NCBI RefSeq assembly: GCF_029639405.1
Contig: NZ_CP121274.1
Span: forward strand, 248,001-312,000
Length of the DNA stretch: 64,000 nucleotides
DNA from: Microbacterium proteolyticum
Lineage (GTDB): Bacteria; Actinomycetota; Actinomycetes; Actinomycetales; Microbacteriaceae
Reading direction: 5' to 3'
Of this stretch, positions 23,882-32,406 are shown piece by piece. Positions within the stretch are counted from its first letter, which is position 1. Every line of letters begins with the position of its first letter. The notes beneath the pieces were generated by a model. It saw only the letters and a program-made list of their open reading frames with translations. It was not told where the DNA came from and did no database searches. A program made the translations under genes and the position numbers.

Positions 23882-25945
23882 TCAGTCGGCCGTGACGCGG
23901 ATCAGCAGTGCCTCCCCGGGCGCCAGCAGCGGCGCGGCGAGCACGCCCTCGGCGAGCACCGAACCCGGCAGCACGGTGCCACCGGCCACGATCCAGGCGG
24001 GGTCGGCATCCTGGATCGTGCGCACCGGCGCACCGACGTCGAGCACGGCCACGCGGTACCGCCGGTCCGGATCGAGACCGGGCAGCACGATCGGCGACGG
24101 CAACGCCGCGTCGAACCGGTCGAGCGCGACGTAGGCGAACAGTCCCTCGCCGCGGTCGGGAGCGACGACGCCGTGCTGGAGCAGCGCCGGATCGGCGTCG
24201 TCGACCCGCACCGTCGTCCCGCCGTGCAGCAGCGCCCGATGGGCGCGGTACAGCGCCGTCCACCCGGCGAGCGCCGCGAGCTGCGCGTCGTCGAGGCGCG
24301 AGATGTCGGACTCGATCCCCGCGTGGAGGAACAGCGCCGTCGTCATGCGGAAGGCGAGCGATGCCGTCCGCCCCGTCGTGTGCGCGCGCTCGTCGCCCAC
24401 GTGCGATCCGAGGAACTCCGGCGGGATCAGGATGCCGGTCCACCGCTGGATGCGCTGACGGGCGAGCGGGTCGTTGGTGTCACTCGTCCAGAACCGGTCG
24501 ACGCGACGCAGGATGCCGAGGTCGATCCGGGCGCCGCCGGACGCGCACGACTCGATCTCCACGCCCGGGTGCGCCGCGCGCAGAGCGTCCAGGAGCCGGT
24601 ACAGCGCCCGTACCTGACCCCCGGTGTGCGGGACGAGCAGGTCGCGGTTGTGGTCCCACTTCAGCGCCGCGATCGGGTACTCGGTGAGCAGCGCGTCGAG
24701 GCGGTCGAAGATGTGCTGCCAGGCGTCGGGGTGTTCGAGGTCGAGCACGTGCTGGAACCGCCACGACACGGCATCCGCCGGTGTCAGCATCCACTCCGGG
24801 TGTGCACGGGCGAGGTCGGAGTCGGCGCTGACCATCTCGGGCTCGACCCACAGCCCGAATTCGAGACCGTCGCCGTTCACGCGGGAGATCAGCGGACCGA
24901 GACCGTCGGGCCACACCCGCTCGTCGACGGTCCAGTCGCCGAGCGCACGCCGGTCGTCGGTGCGGCCGTGGAACCAGCCGTCGTCGAGGACCAGGCGCTC
25001 CGCGCCGACCCGCGCGGCCGCGTCGACGAGGGGCGTGAGACGTTCGAGGGACTGGTCGAAGTAGACCGCCTCCCACGTGTTGAGCGTCACGGGACGCGGA
25101 CCCCGCGGGGTCGCCCACGACCGCACCCACGGGTGCAGGCGGGAGGAGAGACCGTCGAGGCCGGCATCGGACCACGTCGCCACCACGGTCGGCGCCTCGT
25201 GGGTCTCGCCGGGGGCCAGGACGAGCCCGTCGAGACGTTCGCCGGCTCCGACGACCGACAGACCCATGTCGCCGCGCTCGAACCAGACGGAGCGGTCACC
25301 GCTCCACGCGACGTGGGTGGCCCACACCTCCCCGTGGCGGAACCCGAACCCGGGCGTGCCGACGGTGAACAGGAACGGGTCGTCGTGACCGCCGCGACCG
25401 TGTCGGGTGTCGCGGGCCCAGACGCCGTGGCCGGGCCGCGAGCGCTGCGGCTCGCGTTCCCCCGCCCACCGGCCGGTGAAGTCGAGGACCTCGCGCGCCC
25501 GCGCGGGAACGGGCAGGAGGGCGGCGAGCGCGCGCACCTCGATGGCATCCGTCCCCGTGTTGGTGAGCTTCCGGTCGACGAGGAGCACGCCCTGGGGGGT
25601 GAGCGTATGCCGCAGTTCGATGTGCGCGTCGCCGAGCGCGATGGTCGTGACCAGCGCATCGCCGTCGCGCACGGTGCCGACGTGGTGGAGCACCGGGGTG
25701 GACGGGGAGATCTCGACGGCGGGACGCCCGGTCCATCCGTCGGTGAGCAGGGGGACGACGCCGACCCGGAACGGACGGTCGATCGAACTCGGGGCGACCG
25801 CGGGGGCGGTCGCGTCGGCCAGGGCGGTGAGGGCGGCGGCGTCGGGGTCACCGAGGGCGCGCCCCCAGTGCACCACGACCGGCGCCGCCGTGCCGCGGGC
25901 GTCGAGGATGAAGTCGACGCCCGCGGCGCGGAGGTGATGGATCAT
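23882..25945 (-). CDS. alpha-galactosidase, GH36
   Basis: The 687-residue cytoplasmic enzyme has an N-terminal beta-sandwich, then a TIM barrel. The GH36 nucleophile motif LKWDHNRD occurs at about residues 429-435 (Asp about 431). ESCASGGARIDLG follows, then the acid/base Asp in FWTSDTNDP. VLDDGWFHGR is also typical. It removes alpha-galactosyl units from melibiose/raffinose-type sugars. It is the last gene of the LacI-controlled operon with a GH42 enzyme and an importer, 10 bases after the binding-protein gene. No signal peptide is present, so it acts on imported sugars. Confidence 0.94.
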   Translation of the reverse strand: MIHHLRAAGVDFILDARGTAAPVVVHWGRALGDPDAAALTALADATAPAVAPSSIDRPFRVGVVPLLTDGWTGRPAVEISPSTPVLHHVGTVRDGDALVTTIALGDAHIELRHTLTPQGVLLVDRKLTNTGTDAIEVRALAALLPVPARAREVLDFTGRWAGEREPQRSRPGHGVWARDTRHGRGGHDDPFLFTVGTPGFGFRHGEVWATHVAWSGDRSVWFERGDMGLSVVGAGERLDGLVLAPGETHEAPTVVATWSDAGLDGLSSRLHPWVRSWATPRGPRPVTLNTWEAVYFDQSLERLTPLVDAAARVGAERLVLDDGWFHGRTDDRRALGDWTVDERVWPDGLGPLISRVNGDGLEFGLWVEPEMVSADSDLARAHPEWMLTPADAVSWRFQHVLDLEHPDAWQHIFDRLDALLTEYPIAALKWDHNRDLLVPHTGGQVRALYRLLDALRAAHPGVEIESCASGGARIDLGILRRVDRFWTSDTNDPLARQRIQRWTGILIPPEFLGSHVGDERAHTTGRTASLAFRMTTALFLHAGIESDISRLDDAQLAALAGWTALYRAHRALLHGGTTVRVDDADPALLQHGVVAPDRGEGLFAYVALDRFDAALPSPIVLPGLDPDRRYRVAVLDVGAPVRTIQDADPAWIVAGGTVLPGSVLAEGVLAAPLLAPGEALLIRVTAD

Positions 25946-25955
25946 GCGATGGAGG

Positions 25956-27281
25956 TTACTTCGCGACCGGGATGGACTGCGCCTCGAGGGTCGCGATCGT
26001 CTTGTCCTGAGCGGATGCCAGAGCCTCGGTGAGCGTGCCCGAGCCGGCGACGGCCGACTTGAAGCCGTCCGACACGTCGGCGTAGACCTGCGTCATGGTC
26101 GGACCCCACACGAAGTTCGGGTCGACCTCGCCGGACGCCTTGGCGAAGACGTCGTAGATCTTCTGGTCGCCGTAGAACGGCACGCCGTCCTGCAGGGACG
26201 GGAGCGTCAGCCCGTCCTTGGTGGCCGGGTAGATCGCCGCCGTCTTGTTCAGCGACGTCAGCGCCTCCTCCGACGTGTTCAGCCACAGCGCGAACTTCGC
26301 CGCCTCGTAGAGGTGCTTCGTCGACTTGAAGACCGCGATCGAGGAGCCGCCCCAGTTGCCGGCGGCCGACTGGCCCGACGCCCACTGGGGGCTCTCGGCG
26401 ACCGCCCACTTGCCCGAGGTGTCGGGAGCACCGCTGGAGATGGAGTTGGCGCCCCACACGGCGGAGTTCCACGACCACACCTGGCCGGTGTTGTAGGCGT
26501 TGTTCCACTCGTCGGTCCACGCGGGGTACGACGAGACGAGGTCGTCGTCGATCAGGCCCTGCCAGTAGTCGGCGACCTTCGTCGAGGCGTCGCTGGTGAG
26601 GTCGACCTTCCAGGCGTCGCCGTCGTTGGAGAACCACTGACCGCCCGCCTGCCACACGAAACCGGCGAACTGGTTGATGTCGCTCTGCGAGAAGTTGGTG
26701 ATGTAGCCGCCCAGCGCACGGATCTTCACGGCCGCCTCGCGGTACTCGTCCCAGGTCGTGGGGATCGCGATGCCGTTCTGCTCGAACAGGTCCTTGCGGT
26801 AGAACAGCGCCATGGGACCGGCATCCTGCGGCACGCCGTAGACCTCGTTCTCGGTGCCGAGCGTGACCTGCTTCCAGGTCCAGTCGACGAACTGGTCCTT
26901 GGCCGCGACGACGTCCTCGCACGCGCCGAGGTTCGCGAGGCCGTCCTGGACGCGGAAGTTCGGCAGCGCGTCGTATTCGATCTGCCCGAGGTCGGGGGCG
27001 TTCCCCGCCTGGAGCTGGTTGAAGAAGTTCTGGTACGTGCCGGCGTTGCCCGAGGGGCCCGTCTGCACCTCGACCTTGATGTCGGGGTTCTGCTCGTTCC
27101 AGATCGCGACGGCATCCTCGATGCCGGGGATCCACGACGTGAACGTGAGCGTCACGTTCTCGCCGGCGGGGGCGCACGACGCCGCGTCGGTGCTGCCGGT
27201 GCTCGACGACGAGCATCCCGCCATGACCAGGGCGCCCGCGGCGAGCAGGGCGACGCTGACCGCTCTCTTCTTGTGCTGCAT
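25956..27281 (-). CDS. sugar ABC transporter substrate-binding lipoprotein
   Basis: The 441-residue protein starts with a lipoprotein signal (MQHKKRAVSVAL, lipobox VMAGC, Cys at about 23) and a Ser/Thr-rich linker. A family-1 extracellular solute-binding domain follows (TLTFTSWIPGIEDAVAIWNE; GVPQDAGPMALFYRKDLFE). AAGGA lies just before ATG 27281. The gene sits downstream of its two permeases and before alpha-galactosidase, indicating uptake of galacto-oligosaccharides; the exact ligand is not determined. No ATPase is encoded in the operon. Confidence 0.93.
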   Translation of the reverse strand: MQHKKRAVSVALLAAGALVMAGCSSSSTGSTDAASCAPAGENVTLTFTSWIPGIEDAVAIWNEQNPDIKVEVQTGPSGNAGTYQNFFNQLQAGNAPDLGQIEYDALPNFRVQDGLANLGACEDVVAAKDQFVDWTWKQVTLGTENEVYGVPQDAGPMALFYRKDLFEQNGIAIPTTWDEYREAAVKIRALGGYITNFSQSDINQFAGFVWQAGGQWFSNDGDAWKVDLTSDASTKVADYWQGLIDDDLVSSYPAWTDEWNNAYNTGQVWSWNSAVWGANSISSGAPDTSGKWAVAESPQWASGQSAAGNWGGSSIAVFKSTKHLYEAAKFALWLNTSEEALTSLNKTAAIYPATKDGLTLPSLQDGVPFYGDQKIYDVFAKASGEVDPNFVWGPTMTQVYADVSDGFKSAVAGSGTLTEALASAQDKTIATLEAQSIPVAK

Positions 27282-27328
27282 GATTCCTTCTCTCGGTTGG
27301 CCCGCCGGTCGTGCCGGTGGGAGGTGTG

Positions 27329-28255
27329 TCACTTCAGGGCTCCCGTACCGAGCCCGGTGCGCCAGTACCTCTGGAGCAACAGGAACGTCACGATGAGCGG
27401 GAGGATGGAGATGAGGGACCCGACCAGCACGTACGTGCGCAGCTCGGGGAACTGGTTGATGGTGGAGTTCCACGCGTAGAGGCCGTACGTGACGGGGAAG
27501 AGCTCTTCGCTGCGCAGCATGATCAGCGGCAGGAAGAAGTTGTTCCAGATCGAGACGAACTGGAAGAGGAACACCGTCACCAGCGCCGGGAACATCAGCC
27601 GGATCGACACCGTGAAGAACGTGCGCACCTCGCCCGCCCCGTCGAGGCGGCTGGCCTCGAGGAGTTCGTCGGGGACGGACGCCTCGGCGAACACGCGGGA
27701 CAGGTAGACGCCGAACGGGCTCACGATGCTCGGCAGCAGCACGGCCCAGTACGTGTCGGTGAGCTGCACCTGGCTGAACAGGAGGAACAGCGGCAGTGCC
27801 AGCGCCGTCGCCGGGACGAGCACTCCGCCGAGCACTGTGTTGAAGATGGCCTCGCGGCCGGGGAAGCGGTACTTCGCCAGGGCGTAGCCGCACATCGCGG
27901 CAATCACCGTGGCGATCACGCCGCCGACACCGGCGTACAGGACGCTGTTGCCGAGCCACTTCAGGTACACCCCGTCGCGGTACGCGAAGAGCTGGCCGAC
28001 GTTGTCGAAGAACCGGAAGTCGGCGAACCACAGCGCGTTGGTGCTGAACAGCTGACCACGGTCCTTCGTGGATGCCACGACCAGCCACCAGAGCGGGATG
28101 AGGAAGTACAGCGTGAAGATGCCCATCACGACCATCGCGGTCGTGCGCGACACGATGCTCTCGCGGGGGCCCGAGCCGGCGGGACGCCGCGCGGGGGCGC
28201 GTCGACCGGTCGTGAGCGTGCGGGTGTCGGTGGGGCGGGGGGCGATCGCGCTCAT
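27329..28255 (-). CDS. sugar ABC transporter permease, MalG-like
   Basis: The 308-residue protein has a disordered Arg/Pro N-terminus (about 35 residues), six membrane helices and the EAA loop DELLEASRLDGAGEVRTFFT that docks the ATPase. It is the second permease of the galactoside importer. ATG 28255 overlaps the first permease's stop (ATGA). A 47-base gap with a small imperfect hairpin separates it from the downstream binding protein. Confidence 0.92.
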   Translation of the reverse strand: MSAIAPRPTDTRTLTTGRRAPARRPAGSGPRESIVSRTTAMVVMGIFTLYFLIPLWWLVVASTKDRGQLFSTNALWFADFRFFDNVGQLFAYRDGVYLKWLGNSVLYAGVGGVIATVIAAMCGYALAKYRFPGREAIFNTVLGGVLVPATALALPLFLLFSQVQLTDTYWAVLLPSIVSPFGVYLSRVFAEASVPDELLEASRLDGAGEVRTFFTVSIRLMFPALVTVFLFQFVSIWNNFFLPLIMLRSEELFPVTYGLYAWNSTINQFPELRTYVLVGSLISILPLIVTFLLLQRYWRTGLGTGALK

Positions 28256-29160
28256 GACTGGGCTCCACGGCGGCTGAGACGGAGGAAGGTGAACGACAGC
28301 ACGAACGTCGCCAGGGCGAGCACGACCGAGAACGCCGCCGCGAGCGAGACGTTGGGGATCGAGCTGGTCGCGTAGATCGTCATGTTCGGGGTGAAGGTGC
28401 TCGTCACCGCCGAGCTGAACGAGCGGAACGTCTGGGGCTCGGCGAGGAGCTGGAGCGTTCCGATGATCGAGAGGACACCGGTGAGCACGAGGGCCGGCCG
28501 GATGAGCGGGATCTTGATCGACCACGCGATGCGGGCCTGACCGGCGCCGTCGATGCGGGCCGCCTCGTAGATCTCCTGCGGGATCGCCAGGAGCGTCGAG
28601 TAGATGATGAGCATGTTGTAGCCGACGAACACCCAGGTCACGACGTTCGCGATGGACCACAGCACCAGGTCGGCCGACAGCAGATCGACGTTCGAGGTGA
28701 CGGCGGGGAACGGCGACAGGTTGGGCGAGTACAGGAAGCCCCACATGATCGCGGCGATCACGCCCGGCACGGCGTACGGCACGAAGAACGCCAGGCGGAA
28801 GAAGCGCTTGCCGCGCAGCAGCGGCGAGTCCAGCAGGAGGGCGAACAGCAGCGCGAGGCCGAGCATCACCGGCACCTGCACGACGCCGAAGAGCAGCACG
28901 CGGCCGACCGAGGTCCAGAACGCGGTGTTCTGGAACACCAGCGCGTACTGCGCGAGTCCGCCGAACACCTCCCGGGCCTGGCCGAACGTGCCCTCGCGCT
29001 CGACGACGAGCAGCGACTTCCACACCGCGTAGCCGATCGGCACGAGGTAGAAGAGCACGAACAGCACCACGAAGGGAGCGATGAAGGCCACGATGGCCCT
29101 CTTGTGGGGGATGCGTCGACGCACCCGGGGCGTCGCTGCCCCGGCGGCGGGAGCGGTCAT
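28252..29160 (-). CDS. sugar ABC transporter permease, MalF-like
   Basis: The 302-residue protein has six membrane helices starting at about residue 22 and the EAA loop QEIYEAARIDGAGQARIAWS, the coupling helix site. It forms the heterodimeric channel with the permease at 27329. Its ATG overlaps the stop of the beta-galactosidase gene by 4 bases, so enzyme and importer are made together. It lacks the large periplasmic P2 insert seen in the permease at 39969. Confidence 0.92.
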   Translation of the reverse strand: MTAPAAGAATPRVRRRIPHKRAIVAFIAPFVVLFVLFYLVPIGYAVWKSLLVVEREGTFGQAREVFGGLAQYALVFQNTAFWTSVGRVLLFGVVQVPVMLGLALLFALLLDSPLLRGKRFFRLAFFVPYAVPGVIAAIMWGFLYSPNLSPFPAVTSNVDLLSADLVLWSIANVVTWVFVGYNMLIIYSTLLAIPQEIYEAARIDGAGQARIAWSIKIPLIRPALVLTGVLSIIGTLQLLAEPQTFRSFSSAVTSTFTPNMTIYATSSIPNVSLAAAFSVVLALATFVLSFTFLRLSRRGAQS

Positions 29161-31184
29161 GAGTGGTTCTCCTCTCGGACGACGCGCACGGCGCCGGATG
29201 GGACGCGCAGTCGGCCCTCGACCGCGATGCCCGTGATGAGCTCGGTGCCGCGCACGTCGGCGACGAGTTCGGTGTCGCCGTGGTTGACGACGAAGACGTA
29301 GGACGCGTCCTCCCCGCGTCGACGGACGATCTCGAACGCGCCCGCGATCTCGAACGCGCCCGCGGCCTCGACCGCGGCCGGCGGTCGGACGCCCGCGGCA
29401 CGGGCGATCGCGCCGAGCCGGTCGGCGAGGGTCGAGGGCTCGAGCTGCGTGGCGAAGTACCACGCGCTCCCCCGCCCGTGGGCGTTGCGGGTGATCGCGG
29501 GCGACCCCGTCGCGGGACCGTCCGCGAACGTCGCGAGGGTCTCGGCCGTCGTCGCGCGCAGGCGTTCGCTCCACAGGTGCGAGCGCGTGCCGTCGTCGAG
29601 CGCGATCGCGACGCCGGGCGCGACGGGCGCGAACTCTTCGACGTGGATGCCGAGGGCCTCCCGCAGCGGACCCGTGTAGCCGCCCGCCCAGATGCGGTCG
29701 CTCTCGTCGACGATGCCCGAGTTGTAGGTGACGACCGCGGTCCCGCCCGCGGCGATCCAGTCGGTGAGCACCGCGGCCTCGTCGGCGCGCAGGAGGTGCA
29801 GGCCCGGGACCACCACGAAGCGGTACGCGGAGAGGTCGGCCCCCGGGCGCACGATGTCCACGGTCAGCCCCTGGGCGTGGAGTGCGGCGTACGTGGCGTG
29901 CACCTGCGTGAGGTAGCCGACCGACTGGCTGGGGCGGCACTCGGTGTCGGTGGCCCACCACGCCTCCCACGAGAAGATCACCGCGGCATCCGCCACGACC
30001 CGCGACCCGGCGACCTCGCCGAGCCGGTCGACGATCCCGCCGAGTTCGACGACCTCGCGCCACACGGCGGAGTCGGTGCCGGCGTGGGGCAGCATCGCGG
30101 AGTGGAACTTCTCCGCTCCCTGGAGCGAGGCGCGCCACTGGAAGAAGCAGACGCCGTCCGCGCCGCGCGCGACGTGCGTGAGGGAGTTCCGCAGCAGCTG
30201 ACCTGGCTCCTTGGCGAGGTTCAGCGGCTGCCAGTTCACCGCGCCGGTGGAGTGCTCCATGAGGATCCACGGGGCCCCCTGCGCGAGGCCGCGGCTGAGG
30301 TCGGCGGCGAAGGCGAGCTCGCTGAGCGGGTCGCCGAGCCGGTGGTCGAGGTAGTGGTCGTTGGCGACGACGTCCATCTCGTCGGCCCACGACCAGTAAT
30401 CCATGTTCTCGATGTGGGCCGTGACCATGAAGTTCGTCGTGACGGGGCGGTCGCTGAGGCGACGGAGGACGTCGGCCTCGGCGCGGTACTGGGAGAAGAC
30501 CGCGTCCGAGCTGAAGCGGTGGAAGTCCAGCAGCTGCCCGGGGTTGCGGGCCGACAGGGCGGCTCGCGGCGGGAGGATCTCCTCCCAGTCGTGATAGGTC
30601 TGGCTCCAGAACGCGGTGCCCCACGCCCGGTTCAGCTCGGCGACCGAGCCGTACCTCCCACGCAGCCACACGCGGAAGGCGGCGGCGCTCTCGTCGCAGT
30701 AGCAGAGGGCGTTGTGGCATCCGAGTTCGTTCGAGACGTGCCAGAGGGCCACCGCCGGGTGCGCCCCGTACCGCGCGGCGACCGCTTCGACCAGGCGGAG
30801 GGATGCCGTGCGGAAGACGGGCGAGCTGGGGCACCAGGCCTGGCGTCCGCCCGGGTAGCGGCGGGTGCCGTCCTCGGCCATCGGCAGCACCTCGGGGTAC
30901 GCGCGGCTGAGCCATGCCGGCGCCGAGGCGGTTCCGGTTCCGAGGTTGACCCGGATGCCGGCGGCGTGCAGCCGCTCGAGGATGTCGTCGAGCGCGGCGA
31001 AGTCGAAGGCGTCGGGACCGGGCTGCAGGTGCGACCAGCCGAAGATGTTGACGGCGACGAGGTCGACCCCGGCCTCCCGCATGAGGCGGATGTCCTCGTC
31101 CCACACCTCGGGCGACCACTGCTCGGGGTTGTAGTCGCACCCGAAGGCGATGCCCTCGTGGGCGAAGGGGGTCCGGCCGGTCAT
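29157..31184 (-). CDS. beta-galactosidase, GH42
   Basis: The 675-residue enzyme has the GH42 layout. The TIM barrel begins with GCDYNPEQW, the acid/base Glu lies in HVSNELGCHN (about E152) and the nucleophile in ILMEHSTG (about E310). A trimerisation domain (about 390-590) and a C-terminal beta domain follow. Cysteines in GCHNALCYCDE fit the zinc site of some GH42 enzymes. ATG 31184 follows GAGGAGCAGG. It is first in the operon, behind three LacI-type operators. An exact 18-bp tandem duplication near the 3' end encodes a doubled AGAFEI segment. Confidence 0.95.
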   Translation of the reverse strand: MTGRTPFAHEGIAFGCDYNPEQWSPEVWDEDIRLMREAGVDLVAVNIFGWSHLQPGPDAFDFAALDDILERLHAAGIRVNLGTGTASAPAWLSRAYPEVLPMAEDGTRRYPGGRQAWCPSSPVFRTASLRLVEAVAARYGAHPAVALWHVSNELGCHNALCYCDESAAAFRVWLRGRYGSVAELNRAWGTAFWSQTYHDWEEILPPRAALSARNPGQLLDFHRFSSDAVFSQYRAEADVLRRLSDRPVTTNFMVTAHIENMDYWSWADEMDVVANDHYLDHRLGDPLSELAFAADLSRGLAQGAPWILMEHSTGAVNWQPLNLAKEPGQLLRNSLTHVARGADGVCFFQWRASLQGAEKFHSAMLPHAGTDSAVWREVVELGGIVDRLGEVAGSRVVADAAVIFSWEAWWATDTECRPSQSVGYLTQVHATYAALHAQGLTVDIVRPGADLSAYRFVVVPGLHLLRADEAAVLTDWIAAGGTAVVTYNSGIVDESDRIWAGGYTGPLREALGIHVEEFAPVAPGVAIALDDGTRSHLWSERLRATTAETLATFADGPATGSPAITRNAHGRGSAWYFATQLEPSTLADRLGAIARAAGVRPPAAVEAAGAFEIAGAFEIVRRRGEDASYVFVVNHGDTELVADVRGTELITGIAVEGRLRVPSGAVRVVREENHS
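29327..29362. repeat. exact 18-bp tandem duplication inside GH42 gene
   Basis: CGATCTCGAACGCGCCCG occurs at 29327-29344 and again at 29345-29362 with no mismatch. It adds six residues (AGAFEI repeated) without breaking the frame. Confidence 0.95.
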
Positions 31185-31198
31185 CCTGCTCCTCGTTC

Positions 31199-31212
31199 TG
31201 TGAACGTGCACA
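31199..31212. promoter_or_regulatory. LacI-type operator 1 (galactoside operon)
   Basis: TGTGAACGTGCACA fits the palindromic TGTGNNCGNNCACA pattern. It lies 15 bases before the GH42 ATG, in the mRNA leader. Confidence 0.75.
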
Positions 31213-31243
31213 GTCTCGAGCGGATGCCTCTCCGTCGAGGTTC

Positions 31244-31257
31244 TGTGAACGTACACA
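31244..31257. promoter_or_regulatory. LacI-type operator 2 (galactoside operon)
   Basis: TGTGAACGTACACA abuts the -10 candidate CACTCT of the minus-strand promoter. That promoter has TTGACG (complement of 31280-31285) with a 17-base spacer, so binding here would block transcription start. Confidence 0.8.
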
Positions 31258-31285
31258 GAGTGGCACCCGGCGTTTTCCGCGTCAA
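31257..31285 (-). promoter_or_regulatory. promoter of GH42-importer-GH36 operon
   Basis: On the minus strand a TTGACG -35 (31285 to 31280) and CACTCT -10 (31262 to 31257) are separated by 17 bases. The transcription start would fall inside operator 2. Confidence 0.55.
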
Positions 31286-31301
31286 GTGTTCGTTATCAAT
31301 C

Positions 31302-31315
31302 TGTGCTCGTTCACA
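31302..31315. promoter_or_regulatory. LacI-type operator 3 (lacI autoregulation)
   Basis: TGTGCTCGTTCACA fits the same pattern. It overlaps the -35 region of the lacI promoter, whose -10 TAGGAT is at 31334-31339. Confidence 0.75.
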
Positions 31316-31346
31316 CATCGGGCGGGTCGCCCCTAGGATCGGGAAC

Positions 31347-32360
31347 GTGGAAACGGAGCGTCGACGTCGCGCCACCGTGAAGGACGTCGCCCTCGAGGCG
31401 GGCGTCTCGCGGGGCACGGTCAGCCGCGTGCTCAACGGCCAGCCATACGTCTCGGAGGACGCGCGCGCCGCGATCGAGGCGGCGATCGCCCGGGTCGGGT
31501 TCGTCCCCAACCGCGCGGCGCGCAGCCTCGTGATGCAGAGCTCGCAGGCGATCGGTCTGATCGTGCACGAACCGCACTCGCTGTTCGTCGAGGACCCCAA
31601 CATCGCCTCGATCCTGCTCGGCGCGAATAGCGCACTCTCCGAGGCCGACTACCAGCTGTCGTGCCTCATCGCCGACACCCCGCGCGATGTGGACCGCCTC
31701 GCGCGCTACCTCAGCGGCGGCCTCATCGACGGCGTGATCATCGTGTCGGCGCGCGTGGGCGACCCCATCACGCGCGCGGTCGTCGAGCTGGGTCTCCCGG
31801 CCGCCTTCGTCGGCAACCCGCGCGACATCGGCGACGCCGCCCACGTCGCGATCGACAACCGCGGCTCCGCGCGCGAGATCACGAAACGCCTCGCCGGCAC
31901 CGGTCGGCGTCGCGTCGGCATGGTCGCCGCCGCGCTCGACCGCGACTCCGGCGCCGACCGCCTCGCGGGGTTCGTCGACGCGCTGGGCGGCGACTTCGAC
32001 CCCCAGCTCGTCGAGCGGGTGCCGTTCTACTCGTTCTCCGACGGCAAGGCCGGCATGAAGCGCCTGCTCGACCGGGTTCCCGACATCGACGGCGTCTTCG
32101 CCTCGAGCGACGCCGTCGCCGCCGGCGCGATCGAAGCCCTCCGCGAGGCGGGTCGACGCATCCCCGACGACGTGGGGATCGTCGGCTTCGACGACAGCTC
32201 CTGGGCCCTGCGCTGCGATCCCCCGCTGTCGACCGTGCACCAACCCGCCGATCAACTCGGCAGCGCCGCCGCCCGCGCCGTCCTCGCGCAGCTCGACGGC
32301 CAGACCTTCACGGCCCCGATCCTGCTGGAGAGCCCGATCGTCTGGCGCGAATCGGCCTGA
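31347..32360 (+). CDS. LacI-family repressor of the galactoside operon
   Basis: The 337-residue protein has the LacI headpiece (ATVKDVALEAGVSRGTVSRVLNG, about residues 9-31, with the hinge helix NRAARSL) and a periplasmic-binding-protein-like sensor ending in VGIVGFDDS. It diverges from the GH42-led operon, with operator copies covering both promoters. So it probably represses the operon and itself until a galactoside-derived inducer binds. The start is GTG 31347; TAGGAT ends 7 bases before it and no ribosome site exists, so it is likely leaderless. Confidence 0.94.
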   Translation: METERRRRATVKDVALEAGVSRGTVSRVLNGQPYVSEDARAAIEAAIARVGFVPNRAARSLVMQSSQAIGLIVHEPHSLFVEDPNIASILLGANSALSEADYQLSCLIADTPRDVDRLARYLSGGLIDGVIIVSARVGDPITRAVVELGLPAAFVGNPRDIGDAAHVAIDNRGSAREITKRLAGTGRRRVGMVAAALDRDSGADRLAGFVDALGGDFDPQLVERVPFYSFSDGKAGMKRLLDRVPDIDGVFASSDAVAAGAIEALREAGRRIPDDVGIVGFDDSSWALRCDPPLSTVHQPADQLGSAAARAVLAQLDGQTFTAPILLESPIVWRESA

Positions 32361-32367
32361 GCGCGCG

Positions 32368-32399
32368 GAGCCGCCCCGAGGGTTCCCCCGGGACGGCTC
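32368..32399. terminator. bidirectional hairpin between lacI and aztD
   Basis: A 15-bp imperfect stem (13 pairs; GAGCCG/CGGCTC ends) with a very short loop lies between the convergent genes. It is strongly GC-rich with no long T tract. Confidence 0.65.
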
Positions 32400-32406
32400 G
32401 GCGGCG

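Noticed and set aside
2127..28074. GGATGCC as a polar Chi- or KOPS-like signal
   Set aside because: In the first 28 kb the two orientations were about equally frequent, so no strand skew supports a polar role.
27311..28375. Plus-strand frame opposite the sugar permeases
   Set aside because: Same shadow composition; the minus-strand permeases have EAA loops and coupled starts.
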